A DNA stretch of 64,000 nt. It comes from AG25 sp035517615. GTDB taxonomy: Bacteria > Gemmatimonadota > Gemmatimonadetes > Gemmatimonadales > GWC2-71-9. Both the position numbers and the translations under genes were made by a program. The stretch is from positions 124,001 through 188,000 of the forward strand of contig DATIYM010000007.1 in the NCBI GenBank assembly GCA_035517615.1, read 5' to 3'. The first letter of the stretch is position 1. The number at the start of each line of letters is the position of its first letter. The notes under the pieces are model-generated. The model was not told the origin of the DNA. It saw nothing but the letters and a program-made list of their open reading frames with translations, and ran no database searches. Below are positions 40,591-48,234 of this stretch, piece by piece.

Positions 40591-41489
40591 TCGACCGCCA
40601 GCATGCGCGCCTTGCCTTCGGGTTGGACTTCCTCGATCGCGAGTGGCCCTGCTCCGGTGGCGACCACGAGTCGCTCACCGGCCTCGAGCACCGTGCCAGC
40701 CGCTCCGTCCGCCCGTTTGCCCGTGCGCCCGTCCGCCGACGACCCGGGCCCAAACACTTTCACGGCTCGGCCGTTCAGCTCCGTCCAGGCTCCGGGCCTG
40801 GGGTCGAGCGCACGAATTAGTCGCTCGATTTGGAGCGGCGGGCCCGACCAGTTGACGCGTGCGCCGTCGCGGCTGAGCTTGGGCGCGTAGGTCGCATCGG
40901 CGTCGATCTGACGGCGCGGCGTGAGCGTCCCTTGCGCGAGCAGCGAGAGTGCTTCGACCATGGCCTCGGCGCCGATTTCCGAGAGATGCGCCGCGAGCTC
41001 TCCCCCTGTGATGTCTGCAGGCAGCGGCTCAGCGATCTGATGCAGGACCGGCCCCGAGTCCATCCCCGCATCCATCTGCATGATGCTGACGCCGGTCTGA
41101 TCGAGGCCGTTGATGATTGCCCACTCGATTGGGGCGGCGCCCCGCAGCTTGGGCAGCAGGGAAGGGTGAAGATTCACCATGCCGAGGCGAGGGATCGCCA
41201 GCAACTCGGGTTTCAGGATGTGCCCGTACGCGACGACCACGCCGATGTCGGGAGCGAGCTCCGCGAGCCGCGAGACGAACGCAGGGTCAGTGGGCCGCTC
41301 GGGTTGCAGCACGGGAACGTCCTCTTCCTGGGCGGCGCGCTTGACGGGCGGCGCGACCGGCTGCGACCAGGATCGTCCGTGCGGGCGGTCCGGTTGCGAG
41401 ACTACGGCGAGCACCTCGAATCCTTCTCCGAGCAGCGCCTCCAGCGACGGAACGGCGAATTCCGGGCTCCCAAAGAACACGACGCGCAT
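40545..41489 (-). CDS. fmt: Methionyl-tRNA formyltransferase
   Basis: The protein has 314 residues and formylates initiator Met-tRNA. The N-terminal domain has RVVFFGSPEFAVPSLEAL, HPSLLPKLRGAAPIEWAI and the SIMQMDAGMDSGPVL segment. The C-terminal OB-like domain contains NWSGPPLQIERLIRALDP. A short low-complexity insert (about residues 247-265, SADGRTGKRADG) is encoded by gcccgt-type repeats. It lies directly after def, the usual partner. Confidence 0.95.
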   Translation of the reverse strand: MRVVFFGSPEFAVPSLEALLGEGFEVLAVVSQPDRPHGRSWSQPVAPPVKRAAQEEDVPVLQPERPTDPAFVSRLAELAPDIGVVVAYGHILKPELLAIPRLGMVNLHPSLLPKLRGAAPIEWAIINGLDQTGVSIMQMDAGMDSGPVLHQIAEPLPADITGGELAAHLSEIGAEAMVEALSLLAQGTLTPRRQIDADATYAPKLSRDGARVNWSGPPLQIERLIRALDPRPGAWTELNGRAVKVFGPGSSADGRTGKRADGAAGTVLEAGERLVVATGAGPLAIEEVQPEGKARMLAVEWVRGRGVEAGQRFQ

Positions 41490-41490
41490 G

Positions 41491-42039
41491 CTACAGCTCG
41501 CCCGCCGGTTCGGGTGTGACCTCCTTGAGATATCCTGACTTTCCCTTGCGCCCGCGCTTCCATTTCGCCAGCAAGAGCCCTCGCTTGACCGCGCTCAGGC
41601 GGTCGAGAAAGAGGATGCCGTCCAGGTGATCGATTTCATGTTGCGCCGCGCGCGCCTTGAATCCCGACAGCGCGGTGCGGTAGGACTTGCCGTCCCGATC
41701 GAGAGCCTCGAGGACAATCGACACGGGCCGCTCCACGTCTCCAAAGATATCGGGGATGGAAAGACAGCCCTCTTCGGAGGTGTCGACGTCCCTGCTCGAT
41801 TCGACGATCCGGGGATTGATCAGTACCAGCGGTGGAGGCCCCTCTTCGCCGATGTCGACCACGGCGATGCGCCGGCTGACGCCCACTTGCGGTGCGGCGA
41901 GCCCCACGCCGCGCGCTGCCCGCATGGTCTCGAACAGGTCGTCCACCAGCTGGCGGATGTCGTCGTCCACGCTCGCGACCGGCCGGGCCTGCTGGCGCAA
42001 GATCGGCGAACCGAGCAGATGAAGCGTGCGGACCGTCAT
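41491..42039 (-). CDS. def: Peptide deformylase
   Basis: The protein has 182 residues and removes the formyl group from nascent peptides using a metal ion. Motif 1 is GVGLAAPQVG, motif 2 EEGCLSIP and motif 3 QHEIDHLDG, which contain the Cys and two His ligands. The C-terminal tail is Lys-rich (LLLAKWKRGRKGKSGYLKEV). It overlaps yajC upstream by ATGA and is one base from fmt. Confidence 0.96.
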   Translation of the reverse strand: MTVRTLHLLGSPILRQQARPVASVDDDIRQLVDDLFETMRAARGVGLAAPQVGVSRRIAVVDIGEEGPPPLVLINPRIVESSRDVDTSEEGCLSIPDIFGDVERPVSIVLEALDRDGKSYRTALSGFKARAAQHEIDHLDGILFLDRLSAVKRGLLLAKWKRGRKGKSGYLKEVTPEPAGEL

Positions 42040-42371
42040 CCCTGTTTCGATTCCACCGTCTGGGGACGCTTGAGAACGTTCGACACGTTCGAGCGCATGA
42101 CGACGAGGCGCGATTCGCCGGACCGGATCGTCACTTCGTTGTCCTTCATGTGAATCACCTCACCGATGATCCCGCCCGAGGTAACGACCTGATCGCCCTT
42201 CTGCAGCGAGGCGAGCAGCTTCTTGTGCTCGTCTTGCTGCCGGCGCTGCGGCCGGATCAGCAGGAAATAGAAGATCGCGATGAACAGCCCGATCTGCACC
42301 GCGAACACGAGCACGCCGCCGCTCCCTGACTGGCCGGAGGGGGCGAAGAGCGAAGCGAGCAAGCGAGGCAT
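42036..42371 (-). CDS. yajC: Preprotein translocase subunit YajC
   Basis: The protein has 111 residues. One membrane segment (about 20-42, ending FYFLLIRPQRRQQDEHKK) is followed by a small cytoplasmic domain with LQKGDQVVTSGGIIGEV, characteristic of YajC. YajC associates with SecDF. The tgt-yajC order is common, but secD and secF do not follow; def does. The ATG at 42371 gives the family N terminus, two bases after tgt. Confidence 0.93.
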   Translation of the reverse strand: MPRLLASLFAPSGQSGSGGVLVFAVQIGLFIAIFYFLLIRPQRRQQDEHKKLLASLQKGDQVVTSGGIIGEVIHMKDNEVTIRSGESRLVVMRSNVSNVLKRPQTVESKQG

Positions 42372-42373
42372 GG

Positions 42374-43504
42374 TCAGGATTGTCCCGAAAAGGTGTAGCG
42401 GCGGCGCCAATCATCCGCCCACCGCGTGAAGGTTCCCGCGATGATGGCCGAGCGCATCTCGGCGGCGAGCCGGGTCAAGTAGCGCACGTTGTGCAGCGAA
42501 AGCAACCGCAGCCCGAGCAGCTCTTCGGCCATGAAGAGATGACGGAGATAGCCGCGCGAATAGGTCGTGCAGGTTTCACAATCACACGTTGGGTCAAGGG
42601 GTTCGGGATTGGTGCGATGCTCGGCGTTGCGGATGTTTACCGGTCCGTCCGGTGTGAACGCGGAGCCATTGCGACCGTTACGGGTGGGGGCGACGCAGTC
42701 GAACAGATCCGCCCCCCGCTCTACCGCCGCCACCAGATCGCCCGGAAATCCCACCCCCATAAGATAACGGGGCATGGCCTGGGGAACTCGGGGCTGGAGC
42801 TGCTCGAGCACGCGGTACATCACGGGCTTCGGCTCTCCCACCGAGAGGCCGCCGACCGCGAGTCCGGTCCAGGGGCCGAGGCTGAGGGTGCGCTCGAGGG
42901 CTTCCAAGCGCAGTTGCAGATGGGTTCCCCCCTGGAGAATCGGCCAGAGAGTCTGGTCGATACGCCCCTCCGCCAATTCCCCGTGCCGTGTCTTGCACCG
43001 CTGCAACCATCGGATTGTCCGCTCCATCGCGTCACGCGACACCGCCTCGTCCGCGCCGCCCGGCACCACATGATCGAACGCCATGGCGATATCGGCGCCG
43101 AGCGCCCACTGGATTTCCGTGGCCCGCTCGGGCGACAGACTCCGCCGGCTGCCATCGACATGACTCTGAAACTCGACCCCGTCTTCCGACACGCGGCGGA
43201 AGGCCTCGAGCGAAAACACCTGAAACCCGCCCGAATCCGTGAGCAGCGGCCGGTCCCACGCCATGAAGCGATGCAAGCCACCGAGACCCCGAACGACGTC
43301 TTCGCCCGGCCGCACGTGCAGGTGGTAGGTGTTCGCCAGCACGAGTGTCGCGCCCGCGGAACGGAGATCGGCGGGCGAGAGCGTTCGCACGCTGCCGTAC
43401 GTTCCCACCGGCATGAATAGCGGCGTCTCGACGGGACCGTGGGGAAGCTCGAGGGTCGCGGCGCGAGCCGGGCCGTCGGTGGCATGGAGGGTGAAGGCGA
43501 ACAT
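42374..43504 (-). CDS. tgt: tRNA-guanine transglycosylase (queuine tRNA-ribosyltransferase)
   Basis: The protein has 376 residues. It exchanges guanine 34 for preQ1 in tRNAs with GUN anticodons. The active-site DSGGFQVFSL, AVGGLSVGEPK and the zinc site CDCETC with a downstream His are present. It lies between queA and yajC on the minus strand, the classical queuosine arrangement, with only six bases from queA. Confidence 0.96.
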   Translation of the reverse strand: MFAFTLHATDGPARAATLELPHGPVETPLFMPVGTYGSVRTLSPADLRSAGATLVLANTYHLHVRPGEDVVRGLGGLHRFMAWDRPLLTDSGGFQVFSLEAFRRVSEDGVEFQSHVDGSRRSLSPERATEIQWALGADIAMAFDHVVPGGADEAVSRDAMERTIRWLQRCKTRHGELAEGRIDQTLWPILQGGTHLQLRLEALERTLSLGPWTGLAVGGLSVGEPKPVMYRVLEQLQPRVPQAMPRYLMGVGFPGDLVAAVERGADLFDCVAPTRNGRNGSAFTPDGPVNIRNAEHRTNPEPLDPTCDCETCTTYSRGYLRHLFMAEELLGLRLLSLHNVRYLTRLAAEMRSAIIAGTFTRWADDWRRRYTFSGQS

Positions 43505-43510
43505 GGGCGT

Positions 43511-44551
43511 TTAGAGGATCGCCATCGCATCGCCGTACGAATAGAACCGGTACCCCAGCTCGACCGCTGCGCGGTAGGCGTGCATCACGCGCTCGTACCC
43601 GCCGAACGCGCACACGAGCATGAGGAGCGTCGAACCGGGAAGATGAAAGTTGCTGACCAGGGCATCCACGGCGTGGAACGTATACGGGGGATGAATGAAC
43701 AGCGCGGTTTCGCCGCTGCGTGGATGGACCACGCCGTCAGGGGTGGCAACGGTTTCGAGCGTGCGCACCGTAGTTGTCCCGACTGCCCAGATCCGCCCGC
43801 CGCGTGCGCGCCGTTCGTTGATCGTGTGCGCGCTTTCTCCTGACACCTCATAGGCCTCGGCGTGCATCACATGATGGCTGAGCTCGTCGTGCTCGACAGG
43901 TTTGAACGTTCCCGGACCCACGTGCAGATCGATGCGGGCCAGAGCGGTGCCGCGCGCTTGCAGTCCGCTCAAGAGCTCCGGGGTAAAGTGCAGGCCGGCC
44001 GTGGGTGCCGCGACACTTCCTTCGCGAGTCGCGTACACCGTTTGGTAGCGCTCCCGGTCTTCGCGGTTTGGCGGTCGGCGGATATACGGCGGGAGCGGCA
44101 CTTCGCCGTACTTCTCGAGCGTGCGCCGCGCGTCGAGCGAGCCGACGAAGCGGATGCGCCGCAGGCCGCCGCCCAGCACTTCGACGATTTCCGCCGCCGC
44201 ATCGCCTCCGAACGTGACGCGCCGTCCCGGTTTGAGCTTGCCTCCCGGATGCCCCAGCGCCAGCCAGGTTCCGTCGGCCGTCTCCCGCACGAGCAGTAGC
44301 TCGCTATCCCGCTCACCACTCCCGTCTCCGGCCTTCCGGGTTCCGCGCAGTCGCGCGGGAATGACGCGCGACGTATTGAGCACCACCACGTCCCTCGGCT
44401 CGACGAGCGACGCGAAATCGGAAAACACGCCATGGCGCATCGCCCCCGTGTCGCGCTCGAGGATGAGGAGCCGGCTCGCGGCGCGGTCCGCCAGCGGGAA
44501 CTGGGCGATCTGGGAGCGGGGGAGCTCGTAAGAAAAATCGGAGAGTTTCAT
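43511..44551 (-). CDS. queA: S-adenosylmethionine:tRNA ribosyltransferase-isomerase QueA
   Basis: The protein has 346 residues. It converts preQ1-tRNA to epoxyqueuosine-tRNA. It contains LPRSQIAQFPLADR, NTSRVIPARLRGTRK, YQTVYATREGSVAAPTAGLHFT and PGTFKPV, the family hallmarks. The ATG at 44551 has no Shine-Dalgarno; the 88 bases upstream are a degenerate palindromic repeat. Residues following RLRGTRK carry a small extra Gly/Ser segment compared with relatives as I remember them. Confidence 0.95.
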   Translation of the reverse strand: MKLSDFSYELPRSQIAQFPLADRAASRLLILERDTGAMRHGVFSDFASLVEPRDVVVLNTSRVIPARLRGTRKAGDGSGERDSELLLVRETADGTWLALGHPGGKLKPGRRVTFGGDAAAEIVEVLGGGLRRIRFVGSLDARRTLEKYGEVPLPPYIRRPPNREDRERYQTVYATREGSVAAPTAGLHFTPELLSGLQARGTALARIDLHVGPGTFKPVEHDELSHHVMHAEAYEVSGESAHTINERRARGGRIWAVGTTTVRTLETVATPDGVVHPRSGETALFIHPPYTFHAVDALVSNFHLPGSTLLMLVCAFGGYERVMHAYRAAVELGYRFYSYGDAMAIL

Positions 44552-44641
44552 CGAACGCGGAACGCGGAAATCGGAGCGCGGAACCTAAATGGAGATCCCA
44601 TGCTGGAAGACCGACGGACGCGTACTCTGCTGTTCCGCGTT
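44552..44641. repeat. Degenerate tandem-armed palindrome filling the queA-ruvB gap
   Basis: aacgcggaac (44554-44563) is perfectly inverted at 44632-44641. The left side holds two more gcggaa-type units (44561-44583), the same unit as in the glcD element. It begins directly before the queA start codon and ends in the ruvB stop codon, so the whole intergenic space consists of it. Confidence 0.55.
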
Positions 44642-45677
44642 ATCCGTCAAAGATCGTCTGCTGCTCACTCTTCCGCGGCGGGGTGAAGCCGAAGTGCCGG
44701 TAGGCCGCTCCCGTGGCACAGCGGCCCCGGGGCGTGCGAGTCAGAAATCCCTGCTGCATCAGGAACGGCTCGTACACCTCTTCCAGCGTTTCCGGGTCTT
44801 CGCCGACCGCCGCGGCGACCGTGGCCACACCCACGGGGCCGCCGTCGAACTGCTCAATGATCGCCTTGAGAATGCGGGCATCCATGTCGTCGAGTCCGAA
44901 CTCGTCGACATCGAGTCGTTTGAGCGCTTCGGCGGCCACTCGGGCGGTAATCGCTCCGTCGGCGCGCACCTCAGCGTAGTCGCGCACCCGGCGGAGCAGC
45001 CGGTTGGCCACCCGCGGCGTGCCGCGGCTGCGGCGCGCGATCTCCGTCGTGCCGGCCGGATCCATCGCGATGCCCAGGATCCGCGCCGAACGGCTGAGGA
45101 TCCGCGCGAGATCATCGGGCGGATAGTAATGCAGCCGCTCCACGAGCCCGAAGCGGGCGCGCATGGGAGCGGTGAGCAGGCCGAACCGCGTGGTCGCGCC
45201 AATGAGCGTGAATCGCTCGAGACTCAAGGGCAGGGTCTGCCCTCGCGGGCCGTCGCTGACGCGGACGTCGACATGGAATTCCTCCATGGCCGGATAGAGA
45301 AACTCCTCGAGCGCCGGTCTGAGCCGGTGCACCTCGTCGATGAAGAGGATATCGCCCCGCTTGAGCGCGGTCAGCAGGCCGAGCAGATCGCCGGGGCGCT
45401 CGAGCACCGGTCCCGACGTCGTGCGGATGCTCACGCCCAGCTCCCGCGCCATCAGCAGGGCGAGCGTGGTCTTGCCCAGTCCCGGGGGGCCGAAGAACAA
45501 CGTGTGGTCGAGGGGCTCGCCCCGCCGTTTCGCGGCATCGATTGCGATCTGGAGCGAGTCCTTCACCTTCGCCTGGCCCACGAACTCGTCGAGCCCCGAT
45601 GGACGCAGTGCCGTGTCGGCCGATGCTTCGTCGCCCAGGGGACCCGGGGTGGTGATCTCGGATCGCGGTCGCGTCAC
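44640..45677 (-). CDS. ruvB: Holliday junction branch migration helicase RuvB
   Basis: The protein has 345 residues. It is the hexameric AAA+ motor for Holliday junction migration. LRPSGLDEFVGQ is followed by Walker A FGPPGLGKTT, Walker B ILFIDEVHRL, sensor LIGATTRFGLLTAPMRARFG and the C-terminal winged helix with QQGFLTRTPRGR. The GTG at 45677 overlaps the preceding zinc-ribbon stop as GTGA, which decides the start over an upstream one at 45743. Confidence 0.96.
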   Translation of the reverse strand: MTRPRSEITTPGPLGDEASADTALRPSGLDEFVGQAKVKDSLQIAIDAAKRRGEPLDHTLFFGPPGLGKTTLALLMARELGVSIRTTSGPVLERPGDLLGLLTALKRGDILFIDEVHRLRPALEEFLYPAMEEFHVDVRVSDGPRGQTLPLSLERFTLIGATTRFGLLTAPMRARFGLVERLHYYPPDDLARILSRSARILGIAMDPAGTTEIARRSRGTPRVANRLLRRVRDYAEVRADGAITARVAAEALKRLDVDEFGLDDMDARILKAIIEQFDGGPVGVATVAAAVGEDPETLEEVYEPFLMQQGFLTRTPRGRCATGAAYRHFGFTPPRKSEQQTIFDG

Positions 45678-45847
45678 GCCAGCGCCCGCGCTTTCCAGCG
45701 AACCGGCCGCGAATCGAGCTCCACCACGTGCGGTGTGTGACACGTCACGCAGACATCCTCAGTGCGCCGCGTGCCCTCGGGAACGAGCTTGCGGTTCGTG
45801 GCGCCGCAGCGCGTGCAATTCCACTCCGCGGTCTCGGCGGTGATCAC
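45674..45847 (-). CDS. 57-residue zinc-ribbon protein embedded between ruvA and ruvB
   Basis: A GTG at 45847 overlaps the ruvA stop as GTGA, and the TGA at 45676-45674 overlaps the ruvB GTG as GTGA, so this small frame is coupled on both sides. The protein has two Cys pairs, CTRCG (11-15) and CVTCH (33-37), plus a His (PH), fitting one zinc ribbon. Function is not known. The position suggests an accessory to RuvAB or a small DNA-binding protein that uses the operon. The frame is complete and free of interruption. Confidence 0.75.
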   Translation of the reverse strand: MITAETAEWNCTRCGATNRKLVPEGTRRTEDVCVTCHTPHVVELDSRPVRWKARALA

Positions 45848-46431
45848 GTTTGCGCCAGAATCACGAGGGCCCGCCGCACGAGCGCATCGGCCGTGTCGCC
45901 GTTCCCGTGCACCGCGACGGCTTCGCGCACCGCGCGGTCGGCCTCCGCCGCGCTGTAGCCCAGCCCCTCGAGCGCCTTGCGTGCGGTGCCCGCGGCGCCG
46001 CTCAACGGCTCGGGGGCTGTCGTGAAATCGCGCACCTTTTCCGCGAGCTCGAGGACCAGCCGTTCGGCCGTTTTCTTCCCAATTCCCGAGACTGACGATA
46101 GCACGGCAATGTCGCGGTCCAAGATGGCGCGCGCCGCGCGAGTGACGCCCAGGGCCGACATGAGCGACACCGCGAGACGCGGTCCCACCCCGGAGACACT
46201 GGTCAGGCGCTGGAAAAACTGCCGCTCGGTAGCATCCGAGAACCCGTAGAGCGACCAGCCGTCCTCGCGCACCACGAGCTCGGTCGAGACCGTCACGTCC
46301 GCGCCCACCGCGGGGAGTCGTTCCATCACGCCCAAGGGCACCACAATCTCGTAGCCCACGCCGCCTGGTGTCTGCACGAGGATTCGGTCTCCGTGTTTCG
46401 CCGCGAGGCGGCCACGAACTTCGGCAATCAC
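45844..46431 (-). CDS. ruvA: Holliday junction branch migration protein RuvA
   Basis: The protein has 195 residues. The N-terminal OB domain has VQTPGGVGYEIVVP. Helix-hairpin-helix elements follow (LTSVSGVGPRLAVSLMSALG and LSSVSGIGKKTAERLVLEL). The C-terminal domain III (LEGLGYSAAEADRAV) contacts RuvB. The start is a GTG overlapping the ruvC stop (GTGA). It binds four-way junctions as a tetramer. Confidence 0.96.
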   Translation of the reverse strand: MIAEVRGRLAAKHGDRILVQTPGGVGYEIVVPLGVMERLPAVGADVTVSTELVVREDGWSLYGFSDATERQFFQRLTSVSGVGPRLAVSLMSALGVTRAARAILDRDIAVLSSVSGIGKKTAERLVLELAEKVRDFTTAPEPLSGAAGTARKALEGLGYSAAEADRAVREAVAVHGNGDTADALVRRALVILAQT

Positions 46432-46895
46432 GCCCGCAGAATATGCGTGAGCGCCACGGCGACCCCGTCCGCGGCGTCGGAGGGTTCGGGTGCGCGAGAC
46501 AGCTGGAGCAGCCGCGCCACCATCGTGGCCACCTGTTCTTTCCGGGCCGCTCCCGCGCCGCCCACGGTCCGCTTGATCGTGGCCGGAGGATATTCGAACA
46601 CGTCGAGATCGGCGCGCGCGGCGGCGAGCATGACGACGCCTCGGGCATGCCCCAGGACGAGCGCGGTCCGCACGTTCTTGTGGTAAAACGCGTCTTCAAG
46701 GGCCAGCGAATCCGGGTGGTGGCGGGCAATGAGGGCGGCAATGCCGTCGTGCAACGTCCGCAGCCGCTTGGCCAGAGGGTCGCGGCGGTCCAGCGCAATC
46801 GTGCCGCATTCGACGAGTCTCCCGAGGGGGGCGGCGACGTCGACCACGCCGTAGCCCGTGACCTGAGTGCCCGGGTCTACCCCCAGCACCCTCAC
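46428..46895 (-). CDS. ruvC: Crossover junction endodeoxyribonuclease RuvC
   Basis: The protein has 155 residues. It resolves Holliday junctions. The RNase H-like fold shows VRVLGVDPGTQVTGYGVV with the first catalytic Asp, ALEDAFYHKNVRTALVLGHARG and SDAADGVAVALTH with the last catalytic Asp. The GTG at 46895 gives the family start, directly after the yebC stop. It is coupled to ruvA. Confidence 0.95.
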   Translation of the reverse strand: MRVLGVDPGTQVTGYGVVDVAAPLGRLVECGTIALDRRDPLAKRLRTLHDGIAALIARHHPDSLALEDAFYHKNVRTALVLGHARGVVMLAAARADLDVFEYPPATIKRTVGGAGAARKEQVATMVARLLQLSRAPEPSDAADGVAVALTHILRA

Positions 46896-46896
46896 G

Positions 46897-47646
46897 TCAT
46901 CCGGTGACCGCAGCCATCGCCTCGGCGTCGACGTCGAAGTTCGAGTTGACCTTGGCCACGTCGTCGAGCTCTTCCAGCGCCTCCACCAGACGCAGCAAAT
47001 TCGCCGCTTCCTTGCCTTCCACACGGACGCTGCTCTTCGGAAGCATCGCGATTTCCGCGCTCTGCACCGGAATCTTCGCGGCCTTGAGCCGATCCTGGAC
47101 CGAGTGGAGCAGGGCAGGTGGCGCCGTGATGAGCAGTGTGTCGCCGTCCCGGACGACGTCCTCGGCCCCGGCGTCGAGCGCGGCCTCGAGCGTCGCGTCT
47201 TCGTTCGCGGTGGTCGCGTCGACCGTGATCTGAGCCTTGCGATCGAACATCCAGGCCACGGAGTTCGACGCCCCCAGATTGCCGCCGTGGCGCGTGAAGA
47301 TGTGGCGGATCTCGGCGACGGTACGGGTCGAATTATCGGTGGTGGCCTCGATCAGGATCGCCGCGCCACCCGGGCCATACCCTTCATAGGTGACTTCCTC
47401 GTACTGCACGCCCTCGAGCTCACCAGTGCCCTTCTTGATGGCGCGATCGATGTTCTCGAACGGCATGTTCTCGGCCCGCGCCGCCTCGATGGCGGTGCGG
47501 AGCCGGGGGTTACCGGCGGGATCGCCGCCGCCCGCCCGCGCCGCTATGGTGATTTCGCGAATCAGCTTGGTGAATGCCGCCCCGCGCCGGGCGTCGGTGA
47601 CCGCCTTCTTGCGCTTGATCTGCTTCCATTTGCTATGACCGGCCAT
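46897..47646 (-). CDS. YebC/PmpR-family transcriptional regulator or translation factor
   Basis: The protein has 249 residues and starts MAGHSKWKQIKRKKAVTDAR, the hallmark of YebC. It continues with PFENIDRAIKKGTGELEG, YEGYGPGGAAILIEATTDN and GGNLGASNSVAWMF. YebC proteins have been described as DNA-binding regulators, and some members as helping ribosomes at proline stretches. Upstream of ruvC is the classical position. The ATG at 47646 was chosen; a longer start would read through the leader palindrome. Confidence 0.95.
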   Translation of the reverse strand: MAGHSKWKQIKRKKAVTDARRGAAFTKLIREITIAARAGGGDPAGNPRLRTAIEAARAENMPFENIDRAIKKGTGELEGVQYEEVTYEGYGPGGAAILIEATTDNSTRTVAEIRHIFTRHGGNLGASNSVAWMFDRKAQITVDATTANEDATLEAALDAGAEDVVRDGDTLLITAPPALLHSVQDRLKAAKIPVQSAEIAMLPKSSVRVEGKEAANLLRLVEALEELDDVAKVNSNFDVDAEAMAAVTG

Positions 47647-47663
47647 AAACGACTCCAGAAAGG

Positions 47664-47735
47664 CGTTGCACGACGCCACGTTGCCACGACGCCACGCGAA
47701 TTCGTGCAACTTGGCGTCGTGGCGTCGGGTAACGT
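47664..47735. repeat. Tandem-armed palindrome in the yebC leader
   Basis: gccacgacgcca (47683-47694) is perfectly inverted at 47712-47723. The left arm is a tandem of gttgcacgacgccacg-like units (47665-47680, 47680-47696) and the right arm a tandem of ggcgtcg units (47714-47728). It spans nearly the whole predicted 5' leader of the yebC-ruvCAB transcript. Confidence 0.7.
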
Positions 47736-47740
47736 GTCAT

Positions 47741-47746
47741 AGTATA
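47741..47746 (-). promoter_or_regulatory. Candidate -10 box upstream of yebC
   Basis: TATACT on the minus strand predicts transcription from about 47734, at the edge of the palindrome 47664-47735. No good -35 was found at 16-18 bases. Confidence 0.35.
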
Positions 47747-47787
47747 GCTTGACCCGGTCTCCACGCCACAGCTAGCATTGCGATTCC

Positions 47788-48234
47788 ATGCCGCGCTCGT
47801 TGCCCCTCGTGCTGCTCGCTATGTGTCTTTCGTGCGATCGTCCCGCGGAACAAACGAAAGAGCGACAGTTCGCGGCGCGGCTGATGGAAGGTCTGCTGGC
47901 ATACCCCCGTTCCACGCTCGTCAACATCGCGACGGGAACCGATGCGGCTCAGGTCACGCTGACCGCGCCGGCGCCGGCGCCGAAGGTCGCGGAATGGTAT
48001 CATCAGGTGCTACGGCTGAACGGCTGGGATCTGCAGAACGATGCGACGGGAACGGACGCAAGCATGACGATCTACGCGGAAAAGGGCCGGCGGCCGCTGT
48101 GGATCATGCTCAAGCCCGACGGGCCAACGGCGACGCGATATACCCTGATCGGCGCGGAGCTGCCGAAGGACACCACAGGGACCGCGGCTCAGCGATCGGG
48201 GTCGAGCATGTCCTCAAACCGCATCCAGCGCTGA
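47788..48234 (+). CDS. Lipoprotein of unknown function
   Basis: The protein has 148 residues. A signal sequence ends with a lipobox-like L-S-C (Cys16). The mature part includes RSTLVNIATGTDAAQVTLTA and a segment VAEWYHQVLRLNGWDL, followed by mixed strand-helix pattern. This resembles small periplasmic domains that bind a ligand through beta strands, but I cannot name the family. The gene diverges from yebC (141 bases between starts) and its last 46 bases overlap the end of the opposing DnaB-like gene. Confidence 0.65.
   Translation: MPRSLPLVLLAMCLSCDRPAEQTKERQFAARLMEGLLAYPRSTLVNIATGTDAAQVTLTAPAPAPKVAEWYHQVLRLNGWDLQNDATGTDASMTIYAEKGRRPLWIMLKPDGPTATRYTLIGAELPKDTTGTAAQRSGSSMSSNRIQR

Noticed and set aside
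40690..40745. Repeats of gcccgt in fmt as another palindromic element
   Set aside because: There are tandem units but no inverted mate, so it lacks the second arm. It may be simple sequence expansion in a surface loop.
44310..44345. A cttccgggttccgcg stretch in queA as half of a palindromic element
   Set aside because: Only one arm is visible and the local coding change is small; evidence is too thin.
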